Part shown: positions 48,208 to 55,758 of the stretch, one piece after another
Layout of the letters: each line of letters opens with the position of its first letter
Numbering within the stretch: the stretch's first letter is position 1
Assembly (NCBI GenBank): GCA_964539825.1
Contig: CAZIKF010000032.1
Coordinates: forward strand, 1-58,151
Source of the DNA: CAZIKF01 sp964539825
GTDB taxonomy: Bacteria; Muiribacteriota; UBA6191
Direction of reading: 5' to 3'
Length of the DNA stretch: 58,151 nucleotides
Notes under the pieces: generated by a model
The model's database searches: none
What the model saw: the letters and a program-made list of their open reading frames with translations, nothing else
What the model was told of the DNA's origin: nothing
Made by a program: the position numbers and the translations under genes

Positions 48208-50109
48208 CTAAGTAGGCTCCAGCGGAGCGCTAAGAGCCTCTTGATGATCTTTTGACAGTTCTACATCAAAGTATGACGCATCGATGGCACCATCTGAAAA
48301 CTCGTTCATTGTCTTTGCGCAGAACTCAAGGTTCTCACCACTCATCCTTGGATAAATATCCCTTAAAAAAACAAGGGTCTTGCGCTCTCCAATTTTACGT
48401 AAAGCAAGCAATGCCTCCCCTACTATCTCTTCATCTCTCTCAAAAAGAAGACAGACCAGCCTCGGAACCGCCGACTGTATACGCTTCTCCCCTAAAGCAT
48501 AGATGGAATAAATTCTGAGCTGATGTTCTTCACAAAACAACAAATCGAGCAACTGACCTATTTCCTGGTCACTGAGAGATTCGGGGACATCAAATGCTGA
48601 GACTCGATCCGCGTAGAGTCCGAGAAGATCACCAATCTGTGATTCTACATTTTTTTCTACCGACACCCCATCCACAAGTTCCGCAAGAGCTTTTCTGGCA
48701 GTTAATCGAGGTGAAGACTTAAGCTTATCGACCAGTCGCTGCAAGACCTCCTTGTCTTGTTTTAGTAAACCGTTGATGACTTGATTCCTAACCTGCTCCT
48801 GTTCATCAAGCAGTTTTTCGATCAGAATCTCGACTACCTCTCGGGAACCAATTTCACCAAGCGCGTAAGCTGCACTGGCTCTTAGTCCCGTACTTCCCGC
48901 ACTCAACGCTTCCTGTAAACGACCCAGGACTTTTTTCTCTCCCATGCGAAACATGGCCACAGCGGCATTTGCCATAATGCGATGATTGGAGTTCTCCACG
49001 AAGGGAGCTAAAAGATCAAGCAAGCGCTTATCGCCCATCTTTCCCAGTACTTCAATGACATTGGCGCAAACTCGCGGATCCTTATGGTTTAAAAGCTTTT
49101 TGAGTAGCTCTGTAGACTCCTGTGAAGGAAATTTTTCGAAAGAGTGAATCAAGGTGGCCAATAGTCTTGGGTTAGTCTCGGACTCCACAACCTGTTCCAA
49201 TAGCTGCCTGGCTTCCGGAATCTCAGTGAAAAAACGGTACCCTTCTACCGCGGCTGTGCGCAGGTAAGAATTTTCTGAAAACAGGTGCTCCTTGAGAAAG
49301 TCGAATGCTTCGGGGAGCGAGAATTTATACAGGATGCGCAGCGAAAATGCCGCTACATAAGGCTCCTCAGTTTGAGAAAGCTCGAACAAGATCTTTTGTT
49401 GATCAGCAGTGATTGAATCACAGCATTGCTCCAGGTACCTGAAAGTATAGACCCGTACGAGCGGGTCATCCAACGCGAGGTTTAAAAATAGCGGCTCGAT
49501 AGCAAGATCGCCGAACCTGGAAAGAACCTTCATGGCGATCGAATGAACCTGGTAGTTTTCCGAATACATAGCAAAGATTACATCATCAAGAAATCGGTCT
49601 AGATGAAGCTCTCCCACCACCCAGAGCGCGGATGCGCGCCGTAAAGGATCCGTCCCTTTCAGCATGAGGTTCAATAAAGGGAGATGTTGGGACTGTCCGA
49701 GGTCAAGAAGTTCTTTTAGCACCGTTCCAACCACTCGATTGTGCTCATCTTTGAGTAGAGGACGAATTCTATCGGCAAGACTCTCACTATCTTTTGTCTT
49801 GAGCTTGACCAGGCTCTCTACAGCATTCGAGCGAATCCTGGGTTCAAAATGGAAGAGATACTTATCCATAGCATCCAGGAGGTTGGGGGTACCAATGTCC
49901 CCGAGGACACGGAGCAATGAGGCTTTAAGAAAGACATCCTGTTCAAGTTCAAGTTTATCCATCAGCAGATTGGAACAGCGCCGGTTGGCGATTTTTGAGA
50001 TTGCCTGAATTGTAGATTGGCGGATGTCCCTTGAGGGATGAGTCAAATTTTTGGCTAGCTCAAAGAACAGATCGTACTGCTGGGATTCTGTTAGCTCCAC
50101 AACAATCAA
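48208..50109 (-). CDS. HEAT-repeat protein
   Basis: 633 residues, almost entirely tandem HEAT-type helical pairs of about 30 residues (for example LKASLLRVLGDIGTPNLLDAM, VCANVIEVLGKMGDKRLLDLL, LRASAAYALGEIGSREVVEIL, YSIYALGEKRIQSAVPRLV). Such solenoids act as protein-binding scaffolds; phycobilin-lyase-type HEAT proteins look similar but no such context exists here. No signal peptide or membrane segment, so cytosolic. The TTG start overlaps the stop of the cyclase-like gene. It sits between that gene and the PilD-pseudopilin fusion, so it may couple a membrane signal to pseudopilus assembly (inference). Confidence 0.85.
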   Translation of the reverse strand: MIVVELTESQQYDLFFELAKNLTHPSRDIRQSTIQAISKIANRRCSNLLMDKLELEQDVFLKASLLRVLGDIGTPNLLDAMDKYLFHFEPRIRSNAVESLVKLKTKDSESLADRIRPLLKDEHNRVVGTVLKELLDLGQSQHLPLLNLMLKGTDPLRRASALWVVGELHLDRFLDDVIFAMYSENYQVHSIAMKVLSRFGDLAIEPLFLNLALDDPLVRVYTFRYLEQCCDSITADQQKILFELSQTEEPYVAAFSLRILYKFSLPEAFDFLKEHLFSENSYLRTAAVEGYRFFTEIPEARQLLEQVVESETNPRLLATLIHSFEKFPSQESTELLKKLLNHKDPRVCANVIEVLGKMGDKRLLDLLAPFVENSNHRIMANAAVAMFRMGEKKVLGRLQEALSAGSTGLRASAAYALGEIGSREVVEILIEKLLDEQEQVRNQVINGLLKQDKEVLQRLVDKLKSSPRLTARKALAELVDGVSVEKNVESQIGDLLGLYADRVSAFDVPESLSDQEIGQLLDLLFCEEHQLRIYSIYALGEKRIQSAVPRLVCLLFERDEEIVGEALLALRKIGERKTLVFLRDIYPRMSGENLEFCAKTMNEFSDGAIDASYFDVELSKDHQEALSAPLEPT

Positions 50110-51062
50110 ACCACCTTCCAGTTTAGAAATCTGAACACAGGGACCAACTCTCCAACGGATCGTAAAAAGAGAGGTTCTCGATCTTCAAAGTAAACTTCCG
50201 CCTGAATTTCATCGAGTGTTTTCTCATCCATTAAGATCTCAAACCATCCCGCCGCTTCCACTAGTGAAGAGGAGACAGTAGCCAGCCTTCCATGGGTTCT
50301 GTTTTGCTGAAATTCATCTCCGAGATTACCACAAAGAAACTCGCCAGAAACCAGGGAAGCACCTACCTGAATCGATTTTGAAAACCACTGCCCCTGCATC
50401 ATTTGAAACTGAGAAAAGACAGACTCGACTCTCTTCAAAGACTCTCGAATACTAAGTCCATCCCCTAAGGGATAATTCACAACAAAGCAATTGGGTCCCA
50501 TTTCTTCAAAAACTGCTTTCCCATTATCGAGGCAGGAAGTAATAGTGGAAAGTGTTTGCGAACGCAGTTGCCAGATTTCATCCTCACCAAGACCGGCAAA
50601 GAGGTTATTCAAATTTTTAATCTGAATACGCACCTGTATAAGGCCCATTTTACGAACCTCAAATTCAATTTCAGGAGAATTTAGAACCCTGTGAAAAAAA
50701 GCCCTCGAAAAATATTTGGAGATGGTCTTCTCTACCCTGCGCAGTTCAAAAAAGAAAAGTACGATGAAAGCAACCAGGGTTAACCCAAGGATGTAGAGAT
50801 CGTTGAGGCCAAGATCGTGAAGGCTAAGGTCTGAATAAAGTGTGAAAAAACAATAGATAAATAGCGCTGAAAAAACCAGTGAGAGTACATAGAAGATCAT
50901 GCGGCTTGGCCGCTTGAGACGACTGATTTTTCGCCTGGTTTTCTCCCTGATTTGCATCAGGAGAAACTCGCCCTCCTCTTGCGAAATCTCGCCAAGGCGT
51001 ACCTTCTGCTGAATCTTCTCCAGTTCTTGCTTGAAACTATCTTCAACTTGTCGGGAATTCAT
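50106..51062 (-). CDS. membrane protein with degenerate class III nucleotidyl cyclase-like domain
   Basis: 318 residues from the ATG at 51062 (GGAG 5 nt upstream; a longer frame to 51158 has no such support). An N-terminal helix with a short SHOCT-like pattern (KIQQKVRLGEISQEEGEFLLMQIREK), two membrane helices (about 55-79 and 88-107), then a cytosolic domain (about 120-315). The domain shows the late class III cyclase pattern (IQVGASLVSGEFLCGNLGDEF ... RLATVSSSLVEAAGWFEILMDEKTLDEI). The metal-binding FxDxxGFT position reads RIQIKNLNNLFAGL with no Asp, so catalysis is unlikely. Perhaps a nucleotide or protein sensor. First gene of the operon with the HEAT protein and pseudopilins. Confidence 0.7.
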   Translation of the reverse strand: MNSRQVEDSFKQELEKIQQKVRLGEISQEEGEFLLMQIREKTRRKISRLKRPSRMIFYVLSLVFSALFIYCFFTLYSDLSLHDLGLNDLYILGLTLVAFIVLFFFELRRVEKTISKYFSRAFFHRVLNSPEIEFEVRKMGLIQVRIQIKNLNNLFAGLGEDEIWQLRSQTLSTITSCLDNGKAVFEEMGPNCFVVNYPLGDGLSIRESLKRVESVFSQFQMMQGQWFSKSIQVGASLVSGEFLCGNLGDEFQQNRTHGRLATVSSSLVEAAGWFEILMDEKTLDEIQAEVYFEDREPLFLRSVGELVPVFRFLNWKVV

Positions 51063-51188
51063 CCAGACTCCAGTCTTCGAAAATAACCCGGGAAACCAGG
51101 GAACAAATGGAGGGTTAAATCGGCTCCATAACTCATCTAGACACGGTTTCAGAACCAATCGGAAACCAGTCTAACACAGGAAAAAAGT

Positions 51189-51677
51189 TCAGGAAAGTTT
51201 GTCTGAGAGACACTTCTGTACATAGGCGGAAACAACCCCGGGAATCCGCTTGAAGACAGATACGTCCTTCACCATTGAGGAGGAAATATGGGCGAGGCTC
51301 TCATCAGTGCGAATAAACACGGTCTCAAGCTGCTCTGCCAGGTGCTTGTTCATAGCAGCCATTTGAAATTCATGCTCGAAGTCAGTATAGGTTCTCAGAC
51401 CTCGCAAGATCCCAAAAGCACCGAGCTGGGTTGCCAGATCCACGGTGAGTCCATCATAGATCATGACCTTTACAGGTAAGTCCAATCCTTCCAGGTAGGA
51501 TTCGAACATAATTTTGCGCTCTTCATCCCCGAATAAGAATTTTTTTCCTGAACTGCCTTTTGTGATGCCAACCACAAGGGATTCACACATCACAAGACCT
51601 CGTTTTACAACGTCAAAATGACCCATGGTGGGAGGATCAAAACTACCTGGGTACAAAAGGATTCTCTCATCTTTCAT
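51189..51677 (-). CDS. coaD: phosphopantetheine adenylyltransferase
   Basis: CoaD joins 4'-phosphopantetheine to AMP in coenzyme A synthesis. 162 residues, the normal length. YPGSFDPPTMGH at 9-20 holds the TxGH nucleotidyl-transfer motif (17-20), LRGLRTYTDFEHE at 91-103 is the second signature, and ISSSMVK at 131-137 corresponds to ISSTxVR. The start overlaps the end of the TPR gene by 11 nt, so it is the last gene of the helicase-led operon. Confidence 0.95.
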   Translation of the reverse strand: MKDERILLYPGSFDPPTMGHFDVVKRGLVMCESLVVGITKGSSGKKFLFGDEERKIMFESYLEGLDLPVKVMIYDGLTVDLATQLGAFGILRGLRTYTDFEHEFQMAAMNKHLAEQLETVFIRTDESLAHISSSMVKDVSVFKRIPGVVSAYVQKCLSDKLS

Positions 51678-52848
51678 CAGACACCTTTTTTCCTAGTTTG
51701 AGGCTCCGCTTTTCCAGGTGAAATCGTTTATTTTCCTCTTCAATGAAATTGTTAAAATAAACCACTGGATTATCAGCGGTTTCATTGATGCGATTGATCT
51801 CTTTCATGTATTCCTTCGCCAAAAAGCTTTGCGCTGAGCCCGGCACCAGCCATGTAACCGCTTGAAAATACTTGTAGGCTTCCGAATAGTCTTTCTGGGT
51901 AATGAATAGTTCCTGTGCGTATTTAATGAACGGCACCACGGCATCGTTAGCTAATTTAGCGAACAGCTTCGAATCAAGATCCGGCTTTTCCTTGGCCACA
52001 CGAAGGGCTTCATAAAAATTCTTTCCTGCAGCTGCGTAGTCTCCCACAGTCAAAAGTTTTGATCCTTGGAAAAAGTATAGGTTCATCAAATAAACCAGGG
52101 CCGTTTCTGCCTCCGTACTATTTTTATTGAGCCGAATAATTCTTTCAAGATAGGGTCTACAGTTCTTGAAATCCTGCTGGTAATAATACTTACGTGCAAT
52201 GGACATGTATTTGTTCAGCAGTGTTTCACGAACAGTTTTTGAGAGAATCCCTGAAGGCTGCAGCTTCACAAACTGTTCCAGGTTTTCGATTCCCCTCTGC
52301 AGCTCGCGAATCCGAAAATAGAGAAATCCCAGCTCGTAATAACTAAGCTGAAATTTCTTATTGTAATCAATGGACTTTTCCAAAGACTCAATGGCAACGC
52401 GGATTTCCTCCTTCTTGATCGCGTCCATCCCAACCTTGAAAAAGTACTTGGACAATCGTTCTCGAATTTGAACCTTTTGCCCTTCACTAACAGCGTCGTT
52501 TCTTAAGATACTCTCCAAATGGTGAACTTCGTCCTTTTCTGAATGAAATTGCTTTTCCTCCAATACCTCTACAGTCTTCCCTTCCAGTATGGATTGAATC
52601 CCCAGAACACTGCCCTCAACCCCCTTGGTCTGACCACTTTTCTTTAGTTGTTTGATTTCGGCTAGCCTCTTGGAAGCCCCTGGATGAGCAGGGTCTATGG
52701 CAAGGATTTTCTTGAGCTGAATCTCTTCAAGACCATGGTCTCCGCTCTGCTGATAATTCTGAGCGATTTTCCATAAAAAACTGATGTCCTGGGCTCCTGC
52801 CGAACCGCATTGCAGCATCAACAGAAGAAGAAGAAGAAACCTGAGCAT
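51667..52848 (-). CDS. exported TPR-repeat protein
   Basis: 393 residues starting with a signal peptide (MLRFLLLLLLMLQCGSAGA). TPR-like helical pairs fill the rest: WKIAQNYQQSGDHGLEEIQLKKILAIDPAHP near 27-57, VAIESLEKSIDYNKKFQLSYYELGFLYF, GIENLEQFVKLQPSG, YYQQDFKNCRPYLERIIRLNKNSTE and so on. The C-terminus is charged. The ATG at 52848 shares one base with the TGA of the upstream DDLLPP gene (TGATG) and has GGAG 6 nt upstream. Probably periplasmic; a Cys at 14 in LQCGSAG is a poor lipobox. Function unknown. Confidence 0.8.
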   Translation of the reverse strand: MLRFLLLLLLMLQCGSAGAQDISFLWKIAQNYQQSGDHGLEEIQLKKILAIDPAHPGASKRLAEIKQLKKSGQTKGVEGSVLGIQSILEGKTVEVLEEKQFHSEKDEVHHLESILRNDAVSEGQKVQIRERLSKYFFKVGMDAIKKEEIRVAIESLEKSIDYNKKFQLSYYELGFLYFRIRELQRGIENLEQFVKLQPSGILSKTVRETLLNKYMSIARKYYYQQDFKNCRPYLERIIRLNKNSTEAETALVYLMNLYFFQGSKLLTVGDYAAAGKNFYEALRVAKEKPDLDSKLFAKLANDAVVPFIKYAQELFITQKDYSEAYKYFQAVTWLVPGSAQSFLAKEYMKEINRINETADNPVVYFNNFIEEENKRFHLEKRSLKLGKKVSDER

Positions 52849-54161
52849 CAAATGCTCCCTTCGGGGCCTTCTCCCTCTGGTTTCATGGGAGGCAGCAGAT
52901 CATCTAAATCCATACCTCCTCCTCCCATAGGTTGAGGTTCGGAATCATCCCCAGACCTCATGGGCGGAAGGAGATCATCATAGCCATCCGTGGGAGAGCC
53001 TCCTTGAAGGGGAGGAAGAAGATCATCATAATCCCCTGACCCTGCGGAGCTGTCTTGCAGGGGGGGTAAGAGATCATCGTAGGTGTCCAGGGAGCCGGAA
53101 TCCTGTAAAGGGGGCAGCAGATCGTCGTAATCTTGTGCCCCTCCCTCAGAGTTCTCCAGGGGAGGCAGTAGATCATCATAATCTCCACCGGCTGAATCTG
53201 CTCCTCCAATATTTGGCAAAAGATCATCATGGGAATCTGGCTCTCCCATGGCGGGCAGAAGATCATCAAAGCCTTCAGCAGGGGGAATAAATCCTACTCC
53301 CACGCCATCATTGGCCGGTAGAAGGTCTTCAAAGTCAGACGCCTGGCTCTCATGTACTTCATTTGCAGCTGGAGCGGGGTCTGAAAGGTTCAGGGCAAGT
53401 TCTCCTCCGGTCTCAGCGGCCATAGGAGGTAGAAGATCATCGTAGGAACCCGCATCAATCGATTGAGAATCCATGATACCTGAAGCATCAGGTTCCAGAG
53501 ACGGGTGTGAATCTCCTGTGACCGCATGGCCAACTTCTTCCGACATGGCAGGCAGGAGATCTGAATAGTCATTCACACTTTGCTCCATTGAAGAAGACTG
53601 CCCAGGGGATAGATCGGATTCTTCAGTCAACTGTTCCAACGGAAAAGAAGAGTCCACTGATGGACTATCTGAGCCTGGCAATGCAGTCTCTGGTACCAGG
53701 GGAGACTCTACTGCCGTGAGCACTTCTTCAGGTATGGATGAAACTTCTTCCTCCACTATCGCTGACCTGGTTTCAACCTTTTCCGTTACCGTCTTTGAAG
53801 GCTGGCTGGTCTGCTTTTTAAGGGTATCGGCCACATCTTCCAGGGATACTTCTTCATGAGGTTGCGAGTCAATTGAGGTGCTCTCACTAACTTCTTTCAA
53901 GCTTTTGGCACGCTCCCTGGCTTTCTCAATAGCGGGGGGAATATTACCCGTTTCCTGAAAGGACTTGATGTGAGCGATGGCCTTATCCATGAAGTACTTT
54001 TCAAAGGAAATCGCACTTGCATGGTATTCCTCAAGGAGTTCCAGGGCTTCTTGAGTAAGAAGCAGTTCCAGAGAACGGATTGCCAGGAGTCGGCTGGACG
54101 TTTCTGCCTCAGCAAGAATGCGACGGATTCGGGGAATTTCTTCTATCCATTCGATTGCCAT
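52848..54161 (-). CDS. acidic repeat protein with eleven (Y/F)DDLLPP-type motifs
   Basis: 437 residues from the ATG at 54161 (GAGG 5 nt upstream; an ATG at 54203 has AAGGA with no spacing). The first ~90 residues are a helical HEAT-like domain (IRRILAEAETSSRLLAIRSLELLLTQEALELLEEY-type helices). A Ser/Glu/Pro-rich disordered region follows. From about 199 to 426 an eight-residue motif, consensus YDDLLPP(L/M), occurs eleven times, at 13-41-residue spacing early and a near-regular 16-17 later, with variants YSDLLPAM, FEDLLPAN, HDDLLPNI. Gly/Ser linkers separate them. No signal peptide. It looks like a multivalent docking tail; the partner is unknown. It lies between two TPR genes and is translationally linked to both. 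Confidence 0.85.
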   Translation of the reverse strand: MAIEWIEEIPRIRRILAEAETSSRLLAIRSLELLLTQEALELLEEYHASAISFEKYFMDKAIAHIKSFQETGNIPPAIEKARERAKSLKEVSESTSIDSQPHEEVSLEDVADTLKKQTSQPSKTVTEKVETRSAIVEEEVSSIPEEVLTAVESPLVPETALPGSDSPSVDSSFPLEQLTEESDLSPGQSSSMEQSVNDYSDLLPAMSEEVGHAVTGDSHPSLEPDASGIMDSQSIDAGSYDDLLPPMAAETGGELALNLSDPAPAANEVHESQASDFEDLLPANDGVGVGFIPPAEGFDDLLPAMGEPDSHDDLLPNIGGADSAGGDYDDLLPPLENSEGGAQDYDDLLPPLQDSGSLDTYDDLLPPLQDSSAGSGDYDDLLPPLQGGSPTDGYDDLLPPMRSGDDSEPQPMGGGGMDLDDLLPPMKPEGEGPEGSI

Positions 54162-55132
54162 ATAGACCTCAGATGGAGGGCTTCCAGGATTCGCATCCTG
54201 CATTCCTTATCGTCTTCGCACTCCAAAACAAATGTATTTTTCTGCAGATATTCCCCGAGGTCAACCTCTCGGGGCTCAGTACCATTATCGTCAAAGAGCA
54301 GAAATATTTTGGCTTTTTCGAAAAGATCGAACAATCTTGAGGCATTCAGATGGAATTTTGTACTAGGAATTCCATGAACGCGCACAAATACAGCGTCCAG
54401 TGGAAAATTTGAAGGTAACTGTAGTAATTCTTGGATGGAGTCCTTTTGGGTGATTGCAAGTGTATAAACCGACTCCTCCTTTTTTAAGCCCGCTCCGGCA
54501 TCATCCGCCATTCCTACCAGTGCCAGGTTTCTGATCGCTTTCCTTCGAATTATGCTCGTGTGGGTAGTTAGATCACTTGAGCGACGCTGCTGGTATCCTT
54601 CATCGAGTTCCTGGAATCTCTTATAAGCTGAAAGAAGCTCATATCCCAACCCCCCTCGACTGCTGGAAATGGCTTTCACCAATTGTAGATACAATAGATC
54701 CCTTTGTGATTTGAGCTTCACAATATCCTCGGGAACAGGTCCTTGAAAGGAACTGAGGTCTATCGTGTAAGTACTCTCAACCTCTGCCAATCCTTGAATT
54801 TCTTCCGTCTCTACTTTCAGAAGACCCTGAATTCGCTCCCGGTAAACAGAGTCAGGATTATCCCTCAGGATCTTGATATAGAAATCCAGCGCTCTTTCCC
54901 TCTGCCCACCCAGCCTATAAGCGTTCCCCAGCTTAAACAACAGGCGCTCCGCCTTGAAGGACAGCCTATTCTCAGCAAGTGCGCGAGTATAGAGAAGAAT
55001 CGAAGCTCGAAAATCCTTATCCTGGTACTTTGAATCCGCGTTTCTTTCCACACCCGACGGTGAAAGCAGAAACAGATAAAGTGCTCCCAGAACAATGGTC
55101 AGAATCACGAGTGCGGATAGAATCTTGGTCAT
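54143..55132 (-). CDS. membrane-anchored TPR-like protein
   Basis: 329 residues with an N-terminal membrane anchor (about 5-26, LSALVILTIVLGALYLFLLS). A pair of TPR-like repeats follows (about 35-95, DFRASILLYTRALAENRLS ... LLFKLGNAYRLGGQRERALDFYIKILRDNPDS). The remainder is mixed helix and strand without a family I recognise; the last ~90 residues (LDAVFVRVHGIPSTKFHLNA ... IFLLFDDNGTEPREVDL) look alpha/beta. The ATG overlaps the stop of the YqhG-like gene by 4 nt; its end overlaps the DDLLPP gene by 19 nt. Confidence 0.75.
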   Translation of the reverse strand: MTKILSALVILTIVLGALYLFLLSPSGVERNADSKYQDKDFRASILLYTRALAENRLSFKAERLLFKLGNAYRLGGQRERALDFYIKILRDNPDSVYRERIQGLLKVETEEIQGLAEVESTYTIDLSSFQGPVPEDIVKLKSQRDLLYLQLVKAISSSRGGLGYELLSAYKRFQELDEGYQQRRSSDLTTHTSIIRRKAIRNLALVGMADDAGAGLKKEESVYTLAITQKDSIQELLQLPSNFPLDAVFVRVHGIPSTKFHLNASRLFDLFEKAKIFLLFDDNGTEPREVDLGEYLQKNTFVLECEDDKECRMRILEALHLRSIWQSNG

Positions 55133-55758
55133 GAACCAAGAACTCCCATGAAAAGAGTATTGAGCTCCAGACTGGTGTTATAACGACCATGGAGATTTTT
55201 AGCCTGATCGGACAAATCTTCCACCATGGTGGAATACTCTTCTTTAAGCCTGGCCTCTTTCTCAAAGAAATAGTTATGAAAGAAAATAGCCTTTTTTCTC
55301 TCTTCCATCTCCAGTGCGAACTCCTGGTAGTATTCCCTCAATTTACCCAGATCCTCATTAAACTCATGCTCTCTTCTGCGCTCATAGGTATGGATTTTAT
55401 CTCGCAGCCAGCTCAACACTTCCGCGGACATTTCATCGCTCCATACGTTGGCTTCATTTTTTTTGTCGACTTGCTCGGATACATGACAGGTTTCCAAAAA
55501 TTCAAGGGGATCCTCAATTCGTCGAATTCTTCCTTTTGAATTGAGAAAGAAACCAAGCTCGGAGAAGGGACTTGGCCTTAAAATTCTTAACTCCAAACAC
55601 AGAAAGGAGCCCTGATCCTGCGCTGGGGAAACAAGTTTTAGCCATTGCCCATGCAAAGACTCGAAGAAGCTGCGCTCACCTTTGAGATCCAAAAACGCTT
55701 CCGCATCACAGGTTCCGCTGGAGAGATACTCATCATAGAGCGATTCGATACTCTTCAT
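55129..55758 (-). CDS. YqhG-like helicase-partner protein
   Basis: 209 residues. The C-terminal half is a long charged helical region (LREYYQEFALEMEERKKAIFFHNYFFEKEARLKEEYSTMVEDL-type heptads, about 130-190) ending in YNTSLELNTLFMGV. This organisation matches YqhG, which in Bacillus is encoded next to the SNF2 helicase YqhH. Here the gene likewise overlaps the SNF2 helicase by 4 nt. The N-terminal half is short of recognisable motifs. The name is an inference from shape plus neighbour. Probably forms a complex with the helicase. Confidence 0.6.
   Translation of the reverse strand: MKSIESLYDEYLSSGTCDAEAFLDLKGERSFFESLHGQWLKLVSPAQDQGSFLCLELRILRPSPFSELGFFLNSKGRIRRIEDPLEFLETCHVSEQVDKKNEANVWSDEMSAEVLSWLRDKIHTYERRREHEFNEDLGKLREYYQEFALEMEERKKAIFFHNYFFEKEARLKEEYSTMVEDLSDQAKNLHGRYNTSLELNTLFMGVLGS

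Noticed and set aside
50106..51062. Annotating the cyclase-like protein as an active adenylate cyclase
   Set aside because: The first metal-binding Asp is replaced in RIQIKNLNNLFAGL and other catalytic residues are not evident.
52848..54161. CRISPR or DNA tandem array suggested by repeated GATCATCATAATC-like stretches
   Set aside because: The repeat is in-frame protein coding with codon variation, and spacing is irregular without unique spacers. No CRISPR array was seen anywhere in the window.
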